Below the pieces are notes generated by a model that did not search any database, was not told the origin of the DNA, and was given only the letters and a program-made list of their open reading frames with translations. A program made the position numbers and the translations under genes. This document shows, in pieces, positions 1-5,578 of a DNA stretch of 5,578 bases. Origin of the DNA: Nostoc commune NIES-4072 (GTDB lineage: Bacteria; Cyanobacteriota; Cyanobacteriia; Cyanobacteriales; Nostocaceae); contig NZ_BDUD01000001.1 of NCBI RefSeq assembly GCF_003113895.1, positions 4,702,388-4,707,965 of the forward strand, given 5' to 3'. How positions within the stretch are numbered: position 1 is the first letter of the stretch; each line of letters opens with the position of its first letter.

Positions 1-34
1 TGCCCAATCCCCAATGCCCAATCCCCAATGCCCA
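1..34. repeat. 14-base short tandem repeat (STRR-like), right-hand end
   Basis: The unit TGCCCAATCCCCAA occurs twice exactly (1-14, 15-28) and is followed by the first six bases of a third copy (29-34). The array probably continues to the left of the window. Similar C/A-rich short tandem repeats are common between genes in Nostoc and relatives. It supplies an in-frame ATG at 14 that would add 11 repeat-derived residues to the kinase; this is judged not to be the true start. Confidence 0.85.
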
Positions 35-46
35 TTAACAAAAACT

Positions 47-3000
47 ATGTTACAAGACAAAGAACTAGAAATCCAGATGCAGTTTCTGGAAGAAGCAATT
101 GATTACTTAAATACCTTAGAAGGAGTATTACTAGAAATCGATACTAGTAACCGTATTGATTTGGATAAAATCAATGCTGCACTCCGGGCCGCTCATTCTA
201 TCAAAGGTGGCGCGGGGATGATGGGATTTAAATCGCTAAGTGATTTAGCGCATCGTTTGGAAGATTCTTTTAAAGTTTTAAAAACTAAAAAAAATTCTCT
301 CGAAATTGATACTCAGTTGCAAAGTTTATTGCTATCTGGAGTTGACTGGCTGCGTCAGATTGTAGAATTGCTTACAGAAGGAAATGTTGTCGAAGATCAG
401 TGGTTAGCAACCTTTTGTTACCCAATTTTTGACGAGTTGCACGATCGCTTGGGTGACCCCACCCCTGAAGATGCCTCAACCATGCTATCCCCAGAAGATG
501 GCCAAGACGTTATTTCCTTGCTATTTGGCACAGAAGTAGAAGAGTGTTTGCAACGGTTAGAATCAATACTGGCAGATAGCAAACAGCCCGGATTGCATGA
601 AGAAGTTGTCATAATGGCAGCAGAATTGGGCGGTTTGGGTGAAATGCTCCAGTTGGCAGCTTTTACCAAGCTTTGTGAGTCAATAACACAGCAATTGGAA
701 ACTGTTAGCAGTTCGCGCATTCCCGAAATTGCCCGGTTAGCATTGCAAGCATGGCGGCGATCGCAAGCTTTGGTACTGACAAATCAACTAGATAACTTAC
801 CTACAGAACTTGACTTCAATAGTAGTTATACGCAATCCCAGCCGCTATTACCAGCAGAAGTAAAACCACATATCGCCACAGACACAAAAGTAGCGTCAAC
901 ATCTGTTTGGCAACCAGAAAACATTAAAGAAAATTGGACTAATCATGAAGCGTTGGCGCAGCCCACCGCAGGTATCGCCGCTAGTTTTACATTTTTAGAT
1001 GTAGAATTCGCCGATGATATTAATACTGTCAATGTCACAGAGCATAATACAATATTCTCTAAAGAAAATAATCCTCCAGATGCCAAATTTGGCGAAGGTA
1101 AAGCAGAGCAAAATGGCGTTGCTAAAGAGCGGGAAACTCATGAAAATAGCGTCCGAGTTCCCAGCAAACAACTAGAGCAAATTAACGATTTATTTGGCGA
1201 ACTGATTGTCCAGCGAAATGGGTTAAACTCGCAACTAGAAAGATTACGCAAACTGGTTCGGAATTTAAACCAGCGAGTCCAAGTTCTCGACCGCGAAAAT
1301 CAGGAATTACGTATCGCTTATGACAAAATTTCTACTCAAGCTGGGGTGCAGGTGCAAGTTGAAAATAGTCAACAAACGCAGGGCGTTGAGAGAGAATTTG
1401 ATACTTTAGAAATGAATTTTTATAACGATTTAAACCTGCGATCGCAGGAAGTTATGGAAACCATTGTTCAGGTACAGGAAGTTACAACTGACGTTCAACT
1501 CAGCGTAGATGATACAGACCAAATTGCTCGTAAAATAAATAAAACATCCAAACAGTTACAAACAAAGTTAAATCACATCCGAATGCGGCCTCTGTCCGAT
1601 TTAATTGAACGTTTTCCTAGAGCCTTGCGCGATTTAAATGTAGAGTATGGGAAAAATGTCCAGTTAAAAATTGAAGGTGGTAATACTTTAATTGAACGCA
1701 GCATTTTAGAAGCATTAAACGAACCTTTAATGCATCTGGTAAGAAACGCTTTCGATCATGGTATCGAAGATTCAAGCACTCGCCGCCTTCTGGGTAAACC
1801 AGAACAAGGATTAATTGAAATTACAGCTACTCACCGCAGCAATCGCACCCTGATTACTATCCGTGATGATGGTTGGGGCATTTCTTTAGAGAAAATTCGC
1901 ACTCGCGCCTTAGCTATGGGATTGGATGCTTCTCTACTCGCTAATGCTAGTGATGAAGAACTGTTATCACTAATTTTTGAACCAGGTTTTACCACCTCCG
2001 AACAAGTCACAGCATTATCTGGCCGAGGTGTCGGTATGGATGTGGTTCGTAACAACCTCAAACTGATTCGAGGAGATGTGAAAGTTGATACGGAACCAGG
2101 AGTTGGTACTACCTTCACCTTATCATTACCATTTACCCTTTCTGTGGCGCGAGTTCTGCTGGTAGAAATCAACAAAATGCTATTGGCATTTCCCACAGAT
2201 GTCATTTCAGAAATATCTTTACTCCAAGACGAGCGAGTTTTCCAAATGGCAGGTAGCGAAGTTATAAATTGGCAAGGAAATATGTTGCCACTGATTCGCT
2301 TGACTCGTTATTTAGAGTTTAATTGCCTGCGCTACGATCGCTCAGAATTAGAAACTCCGGCAGCAATTAATGCTAACAGCGTCTTAGTAGTCAAAGGTAA
2401 TAATCAGCCAGTCGCAATCCAAATAGACCGTTGCTGGGGTGAACAGGAAGTTGCTATTCGCCAAGTCGAGGGAAATATACCTTTACCAGAAGGTTTCAGC
2501 AACTGTACAATTCTCGGTGATGGTCGAGTAGTGCCACTAGTTAATGTCAATGAGTTGCTGTATTGGATTGCTACAAATCGGCAGACTCCCAAAGGTACTC
2601 AATTACCATCAGCAAGGTTAAAGACACCGTTTTTAATATTTGATGAAAACAAAGTATCAGCAGCTTCTATTAAGCAGAAAGGTACAGTTTTGATTGTAGA
2701 TGACTCAATTAATGTTCGCCGCTTTTTAGCACTGACTCTTGAAAAAGGAGGGTATCAAGTAGAGCAAGCTAAAGACGGTCAAGATGCCTTAGAAAAACTT
2801 CATAGTGGATTGAAAGTAGAGGCGGTTATTTGTGATATTGAAATGCCTCGCCTTGATGGATATGGCTTTTTAGGTAAGATAAATTCAGATGTTGATACAA
2901 AAAATATTCCAGTTGCAATGTTGACTTCTCGTAGTAGTAATAAACATCGGCAACTAGCTATGCAATTGGGTGCTAGAGCTTACTTTTCTAAACCTTATAA

Positions 3001-3070
3001 TGAGCAAGAGTTATTGGAAACGCTAGAGGAAATCATTTGCAATGTAGCAGACAAGGCAGCGTCTAATTGA
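47..3070 (+). CDS. CheA-type hybrid histidine kinase / response regulator (pilus chemotaxis or phototaxis kinase)
   Basis: This is a complete cytoplasmic CheA-family kinase of 1007 residues, numbered here from the ATG at 47. Domains in order are: Hpt (about 1-115) with phosphoacceptor H50 in AAHSIKGGAGMMGF; a second Hpt-like helical domain (about 157-250) with Glu at position 193 where the His is expected; a polar linker; dimerisation helices from VRVPSKQLEQI (369) extended by a long coiled coil; HATPase_c with N-box N567 (LVRNAFDHGIE), DDGWGI (607-612) and GRGVGMD (659-665); a CheW-like domain (about 700-860); and a receiver with acidic pair D885/D886, phosphoacceptor D930 (CDIEMPRLDG), T960 and K982. 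All key catalytic residues are present. No membrane segment is evident, so signals should come through an MCP and CheW. The in-frame ATG at 14 lies in a tandem repeat, and the Hpt homology fits the ATG at 47; no clear Shine-Dalgarno is seen. Family knowledge places such proteins (PixL, HmpE and PtxE types) in cyanobacterial pilus motility or phototaxis. The exact orthologue cannot be told without the upstream genes. Tandem stops TGA TAA close the frame. Confidence 0.95.
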   Translation: MLQDKELEIQMQFLEEAIDYLNTLEGVLLEIDTSNRIDLDKINAALRAAHSIKGGAGMMGFKSLSDLAHRLEDSFKVLKTKKNSLEIDTQLQSLLLSGVDWLRQIVELLTEGNVVEDQWLATFCYPIFDELHDRLGDPTPEDASTMLSPEDGQDVISLLFGTEVEECLQRLESILADSKQPGLHEEVVIMAAELGGLGEMLQLAAFTKLCESITQQLETVSSSRIPEIARLALQAWRRSQALVLTNQLDNLPTELDFNSSYTQSQPLLPAEVKPHIATDTKVASTSVWQPENIKENWTNHEALAQPTAGIAASFTFLDVEFADDINTVNVTEHNTIFSKENNPPDAKFGEGKAEQNGVAKERETHENSVRVPSKQLEQINDLFGELIVQRNGLNSQLERLRKLVRNLNQRVQVLDRENQELRIAYDKISTQAGVQVQVENSQQTQGVEREFDTLEMNFYNDLNLRSQEVMETIVQVQEVTTDVQLSVDDTDQIARKINKTSKQLQTKLNHIRMRPLSDLIERFPRALRDLNVEYGKNVQLKIEGGNTLIERSILEALNEPLMHLVRNAFDHGIEDSSTRRLLGKPEQGLIEITATHRSNRTLITIRDDGWGISLEKIRTRALAMGLDASLLANASDEELLSLIFEPGFTTSEQVTALSGRGVGMDVVRNNLKLIRGDVKVDTEPGVGTTFTLSLPFTLSVARVLLVEINKMLLAFPTDVISEISLLQDERVFQMAGSEVINWQGNMLPLIRLTRYLEFNCLRYDRSELETPAAINANSVLVVKGNNQPVAIQIDRCWGEQEVAIRQVEGNIPLPEGFSNCTILGDGRVVPLVNVNELLYWIATNRQTPKGTQLPSARLKTPFLIFDENKVSAASIKQKGTVLIVDDSINVRRFLALTLEKGGYQVEQAKDGQDALEKLHSGLKVEAVICDIEMPRLDGYGFLGKINSDVDTKNIPVAMLTSRSSNKHRQLAMQLGARAYFSKPYNEQELLETLEEIICNVADKAASN

Positions 3071-3083
3071 TAATTGATAATTA
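3064..3083. repeat. 7-base tandem repeat TAATTGA overlapping the kinase stop
   Basis: TAATTGA occurs at 3064-3070 and 3071-3077, then a partial copy (TAATTA) ends at 3083. The first copy contains the last sense codon and the TGA stop of the kinase gene, so the repeat reaches into the coding end. Seven-base tandem repeats of this kind are typical of Nostoc intergenic DNA. It is short enough that chance cannot be excluded. Confidence 0.6.
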
Positions 3084-3101
3084 GGTTTAATATATTTTTT
3101 G

Positions 3102-3137
3102 ATGGTGCGTTAGGCTAAAGTCTAACGCACCATTTTA
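3102..3137 (+). terminator. 12-bp perfect hairpin with short T run, probable terminator of the kinase gene
   Basis: ATGGTGCGTTAG (3102-3113) pairs perfectly with CTAACGCACCAT (3122-3133) across an 8-base loop, and TTTT follows at 3134-3137. It begins 31 bases after the kinase stop. The stem is strong but the T run is short. The GGTGCGTTAG arm resembles palindromes I recall as widely dispersed in Nostoc genomes, so it may be a repeat that also works as a terminator, or a repeat only. Confidence 0.6.
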
Positions 3138-3173
3138 TCCCAATTTTAAACAAGAATGCGACAAACAGACCAT

Positions 3174-3205
3174 TTGTAGAGACGCGATGAATCGCGTCTT
3201 AACCC
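3174..3205 (+). repeat. Dispersed palindromic element, copy 1
   Basis: The element reads TTGTAGAGACGCGAT, then GA, then ATCGCGTCTTAACCC. The arms AGACGCGAT (3180-3188) and ATCGCGTCT (3191-3199) are exact reverse complements. A second copy lies at 3292-3329 on the other strand and shares the same flanks (TTGTAGAG on one side, TTAACCC on the other). This makes it a defined repeat family and not a chance hairpin. Confidence 0.75.
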
Positions 3206-3249
3206 AAGAATGTGTTGCAATAATTAATTGAATTGGTATTAGTAACCCG

Positions 3250-3264
3250 GCGATTATAAATCGC
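3250..3264. repeat. Small hairpin GCGATT-ATA-AATCGC between the two inverted element copies
   Basis: GCGATT (3250-3255) pairs with AATCGC (3259-3264) over a 3-base loop. It shares the GCGAT/ATCGC core with the neighbouring palindromic elements and is preceded by TAACCCG (3243-3249), which pairs with CGGGTTA at 3291-3297. It may be a diverged or shortened relative of the same repeat family. Confidence 0.5.
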
Positions 3265-3291
3265 GGCTACACAAACAAAAACCGTCTGCGC

Positions 3292-3329
3292 GGGTTAAAA
3301 GAGACGCGATAAATCGCCGTCTCTACAAT
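3292..3329 (-). repeat. Dispersed palindromic element, copy 2 (inverted)
   Basis: Read on the minus strand, this is TTGTAGAGACGGCGAT, TT, ATCGCGTCTC, then TTTTAACCC. It matches copy 1 at 3174-3205 apart from one extra G in one arm, a different centre (TT for GA) and a few extra bases before TTAACCC. The arms AGAGACGCGAT (3300-3310) and ATCGCCGTCTCT (3313-3324) pair with one bulged base. Together the two copies form an inverted repeat about 155 bases across. Confidence 0.7.
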
Positions 3330-3388
3330 TGTTTTGGTCTGATCTAAACTAGATTAATTTATATCACTAATAATCCGCTAGCTTTTTC

Positions 3389-3398
3389 GTGATACTAT
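3389..3398 (+). promoter_or_regulatory. Weak candidate extended -10 element upstream of the 146-residue gene
   Basis: TGATACTAT contains a TG dinucleotide one base ahead of TACTAT, a four-of-six match to TATAAT, about 50 bases before the ATG at 3448. No convincing -35 hexamer sits at the normal spacing. It is the best promoter-like string in the AT-rich stretch after the repeats, but it could be chance. Confidence 0.25.
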
Positions 3399-3447
3399 TT
3401 GTGTCAATTGAAATAATCTCTACATCAACTCAATTTGTAGTGAATTT

Positions 3448-3888
3448 ATGGTGACTGTAACACTGACATCTGTAGCTACTGCGATCGCAACTACGCTTTG
3501 GACTAAAGCGCAGGAGAAAATCGGCGAAAACATTGGTGATGCTACATGGACGCTAGGTGGTAAGTTAATAGAAAAGCTCCGCCAGAAGAATAAATCGCCA
3601 TTACTCACCAATGCTGTAGAAGCAAATGAACCGCAGCGTTTAGATTATGGTCAAGCAGTGCTAGAACTTAAAGCCGCAGCAGATGCAGACCCAGAAATTG
3701 CTCAAGCAGTTGTGGAAGTGGAAGCAGCAGCAAAAGCAGAACCAAAACTCACTCAAAAAATTCAAGAAATCGAAAATACCCTCAAGTCTCAACAGCCAAC
3801 CATTCAAAATCTGACGCAGCTAGCAGAAAAAATTGGGGTTGTAAACCAAGGACAGATAAATAACCAAACTAATAACTTCACCTTTTGA
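3448..3888 (+). CDS. Helical effector-associated-like protein, 146 residues, directly upstream of and in frame with the NACHT reading frame
   Basis: The protein opens with a Thr/Val/Ala-rich, weakly hydrophobic segment (MVTVTLTSVATAIATTLW), followed by a basic helical stretch (KLIEKLRQKNK, about 38-50) and an Ala/Glu/Gln-rich helical region (about 66-125) with two similar segments, AAADADPEIAQAV and AAAKAEPKLTQKI. It ends in an Asn/Gln-rich tail, VNQGQINNQTNNFTF. No signal peptide, catalytic motif or clear transmembrane helix is visible. From memory, similar sequences occur as N-terminal segments of, or next to, cyanobacterial NACHT-type STAND proteins, where such domains recruit or act as effectors; that role is inferred. 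The ATG at 3448 has no upstream in-frame alternative and no clear Shine-Dalgarno. The TGA at 3886-3888 is followed in the same frame by the NACHT region, so this may be the N-terminal domain of an interrupted larger protein. The tail also resembles a natural C-terminus, so a stand-alone partner is possible. A HIP1 site lies inside at 3481. Confidence 0.7.
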   Translation: MVTVTLTSVATAIATTLWTKAQEKIGENIGDATWTLGGKLIEKLRQKNKSPLLTNAVEANEPQRLDYGQAVLELKAAADADPEIAQAVVEVEAAAKAEPKLTQKIQEIENTLKSQQPTIQNLTQLAEKIGVVNQGQINNQTNNFTF

Positions 3889-3922
3889 CTACAGTCGTCT
3901 CAAGGGGAGGATGGGACTAAGT
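3886..3922 (+). other. In-frame TGA junction between the helical domain and the NACHT frame; start of the NACHT protein unresolved
   Basis: TGA at 3886-3888 is the only stop in this frame between 3448 and the window end. After it come a purine-rich Shine-Dalgarno-like run, AAGGGGAGG (3902-3910), and an ATG (3911) that lies in another frame and reaches TAA at 3923 after four codons. In the NACHT frame there is no ATG, and no GTG or TTG, before conserved sequence begins (LTPDNWRKIC, from 3922). One extra G in GGG (3913-3915) would put the ATG in frame as MGTKLTPDNW. Both other frames close at once (TAA at 3918 and 3923), so frameshifting at the TGA cannot join the parts; only readthrough could. 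Confidence 0.75.
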
Positions 3923-5578
3923 TAACTCCCGATAACTGGCGTAAAATCTGCCGTGAAATACTGGTAGAACGGCGAAAGCTAACTACAAACCCTCTAACTT
4001 CAACTGAAGGAGTCGCCCTGCAAGTTGATGATGTTTACGTGCCACTAGGATTAGTTGAGCGCAAAAAACCATCCAAGCCTCAAGGTGATATTTCTCCAGA
4101 ACGGGGGTCAGAACTATACAAAGAAACAGAAATCACCAAAACATTTGAGCATAATGCTTTTCTAAATGAAGTTCTCAAACAGAAAAACACACCTAAAAGT
4201 CAAGGTAAGCGAATTGCAATTATTGGCGAACCAGGAGCAGGAAAAACAACACTATTACAGCAGATTGCTGATTGGGTATCTCGTGAGATTCACCAGTCGA
4301 TTGTCATTTGGGTATCTTTAGCAGATTTGCGAGGTCAGGAACTAAAATCTTATCTGTTTGAAACTTGGTTGACTCAGGTAGCCGAGAAAATAGGTAAAGC
4401 TGAAGCCACTAAGCAATTGAAGGATAATTTTGTTGCTCTGTTTAATCAAAATAATGTCTGGCTGTTGTTAGATGGGTTAGATGAAATGTCCGCATCTAAT
4501 CCTCTAACAGAGATTGCACGGCAATTTCGTGAAGGGGGGTTAATTTCTCAAGTGCGAATTGTGCTGACCTGTCGGGTTAATTTGTGGGATGGCAACATTA
4601 ATGCACTTGATGATTTTGATACTTATCGCAGTTTAGATTTTTCTTATCCAGAACAGGTAGAGAGATTTATTCACAAATGGTTCGCTACTATTCCTGAAAC
4701 TGGAAAGCAGTTATGTACTGCGTTAAAAGAATCAGGTAAGGAACGGATTCAGGATTTAGTGAAAAATCCTTTGCGGTTGACGCTGCTGTGTTTAAATTGG
4801 CAATCGGGAGATGGTAAATTACCTGATACTCAAGCGGGACTCTATCAACAATTTGTTGATGACTTCGACAAGTGGAAAAAAGCTGAATTTGCTACAAATC
4901 CTAAACAGCGTCAAGAACTTAATGTCAAACTAGGGGAATTAGCTAAAGCAGCAATAGATAAAGAAGCAACCCGTTTTCGCTTGCGGCAGGATTCTGTTAC
5001 TCAGTTTTTGGGTGATGCTGATGATGAAAATTCGCTGCTGAAATTGGCACTAAATCGCGGCTGGCTGAACTGTGTCGGGATAGATACGAATAGAAAACCT
5101 GTTTACGCTTTCTTTCATGCCTCATTTCAGGAGTACTTTGCTGCTAAAGCAATTGATGACTGGCATTTCTTTCTCAACCATGTTCCCAAAAATCCCAGTC
5201 AAGGAACTTATCGCATCTTTGAACCGCAATGGAAGCAAACAATATTGCTTTGGCTAGGACGACCAGAAGAAAACCTCAAACAGCAAAAGCAACAGTTTAT
5301 TGATGCTTTAGTTAGTTTTAAAGATGGATGTTGTAAATTTTATGAATATCGTGCCTATTTTTTAGCTGCCGCAGGAATTGCAGAATTTAGAGATTATTTT
5401 AAAGCAGATGAAATAATAGCGCAAATTGTCAAGTGGACAATTGATAGTCGGAGTTCAATCAAAGAGGAAGCTAAGTCAACACTGCAACTGCTGCAATCAA
5501 CTACTGTAGATGACTACACCCGTAGGCAGGCAGCATATAGCTTAGGGGAAATCGGCACTGGCAATGAAATTACGATCG
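3889..5578 (+). CDS. NACHT-family STAND NTPase with C-terminal HEAT-like repeats (3' end beyond window; 5' start uncertain)
   Basis: The frame is open for 563 full codons and runs off the right edge. Codons are counted from 3889. A conserved leader (LTPDNWRKICREIL, from codon 12, then YVPLGLVERK) precedes the nucleotide-binding domain. Walker A is GEPGAGKTT (4225-4251, Lys at codon 119). Walker B is LLLDGLDE (4462-4485, first Asp at codon 195), with the paired acidic DGLDE form typical of NACHT. A sensor-1-like Arg lies in LTCR (4573). The winged-helix-like motif FFHASFQEYFAA (5110-5145) follows, and a HEAT/PBS-lyase-type repeat (RRQAAYSLGEIGTGNE) starts at 5521 and is cut by the edge. By family knowledge such proteins are ATP-driven oligomerising switches: the repeats sense a trigger and the N-terminal domain delivers the output. 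Some bacterial NACHT proteins defend against phage; that role here is inferred. The motifs are intact, so the ATPase part does not look decayed. No ATG occurs in frame before 4486, inside Walker B, which cannot be the true start. The leader and the upstream helical protein in the same frame suggest a fused or recently split gene. Confidence 0.9.

Larger units (their letters stand above)
3071..3447. other. Gene-free spacer (377 bases) rich in palindromic repeats
   Basis: I see no credible coding frame or tRNA here. From left to right it holds the rest of the TAATTGA repeat, a strong hairpin (3102-3133), a palindromic element (3174-3205), a small hairpin (3250-3264), a second copy of the palindromic element in opposite orientation (3292-3329), a weak 5-bp inverted repeat ATCTA-AAC-TAGAT (3342-3354), and AT-rich DNA that may hold the promoter of the downstream gene. 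It separates two functionally unrelated loci. Confidence 0.8.

Noticed and set aside
418..720. Minus-strand open frame of 100 codons
   Set aside because: It lies wholly within the kinase gene and has a composition typical of an antisense shadow (Ser/Asn/Cys-rich, no recognisable domain).
1831..2205. Minus-strand open frame of 124 codons
   Set aside because: It is antisense to the conserved ATPase domain of the kinase; the plus-strand motifs account for the sequence.
2404..2592. Minus-strand open frame of 62 codons
   Set aside because: It is antisense to the CheW-like domain, with no domain or start signal.
3174..3329. CRISPR array
   Set aside because: There are only two main copies, in opposite orientation and with no regular spacers, so they are palindromic repeats and not direct repeats.
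3071..3447. tRNA or other structured RNA gene
   Set aside because: No cloverleaf, TPsiC-like or CCA-adjacent pattern is seen; the hairpins are explained by dispersed palindromes and a terminator.
3420..3611. Minus-strand open frame of 63 codons
   Set aside because: It is antisense to the start of the helical protein gene; no start signal or family is seen, and the plus-strand reading is better supported by its in-frame link to NACHT.
3883..3925. Programmed +1 or -1 frameshift at TTT TGA C joining the two parts
   Set aside because: The +1 frame ends at TAA 3923-3925 and the -1 frame at TAA 3918-3920, and the NACHT region is already in the original frame, so a shift would not help.
3911..3925. 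ATG at 3911 as the NACHT start
   Set aside because: In the sequence as given it is out of frame and stops after four codons; it works only if one base has been lost nearby.
4486..5578. ATG at 4486 as the start of the last gene
   Set aside because: It falls inside the Walker B motif and would remove Walker A and the conserved leader, so it cannot give a working NTPase.

Overview
The window looks like filamentous cyanobacterial DNA (order Nostocales, Nostoc/Anabaena-like). The signs are the HIP1 core octamer GCGATCGC (757-764, 1438-1445, 3481-3488), short tandemly repeated sequences with 7- and 14-base periods, small dispersed palindromes between genes, moderately AT-rich composition, and two protein families that are expanded in these organisms. 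The assignment rests on these features, not on a database match.

Layout. Bases 1-34 are the end of a 14-base tandem repeat. Bases 47-3070 encode a complete CheA-type hybrid histidine kinase of 1007 residues: an active Hpt domain, a second Hpt-like domain that seems to have lost its histidine, a linker, a long coiled coil with the dimerisation helices, the ATPase domain, a CheW-like domain and a C-terminal receiver. Proteins of this design drive type IV pilus motility or phototaxis in cyanobacteria. Bases 3071-3447 hold no gene. They carry a perfect 12-bp hairpin that probably ends the kinase transcript, then two copies of one palindromic element in opposite orientation around a third small hairpin.

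Bases 3448-3888 encode a 146-residue helical protein that resembles the N-terminal effector-associated segments found on cyanobacterial NACHT proteins. Its TGA stop is followed, in the same frame and with no further stop to the window end, by a large reading frame (3889-5578, 563 full codons visible). This frame encodes a NACHT-family STAND NTPase with Walker A, Walker B, a sensor arginine, a winged-helix-like motif and the start of HEAT-like repeats. It has no in-frame ATG before the Walker B motif (4486), so a start-based gene finder could miss it or cut off its N-terminal half.

The main open question is the junction at 3886-3922. It may be one EAD-NACHT-HEAT gene interrupted by a nonsense codon (or read through), or two adjacent genes whose second start has been hidden by a one-base change. 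The kinase and the NACHT locus share a strand but are separated by a terminator-like hairpin and a repeat-rich spacer, so they look like independent units. The NACHT locus is a candidate immune or signalling STAND system, which is inferred from its family.
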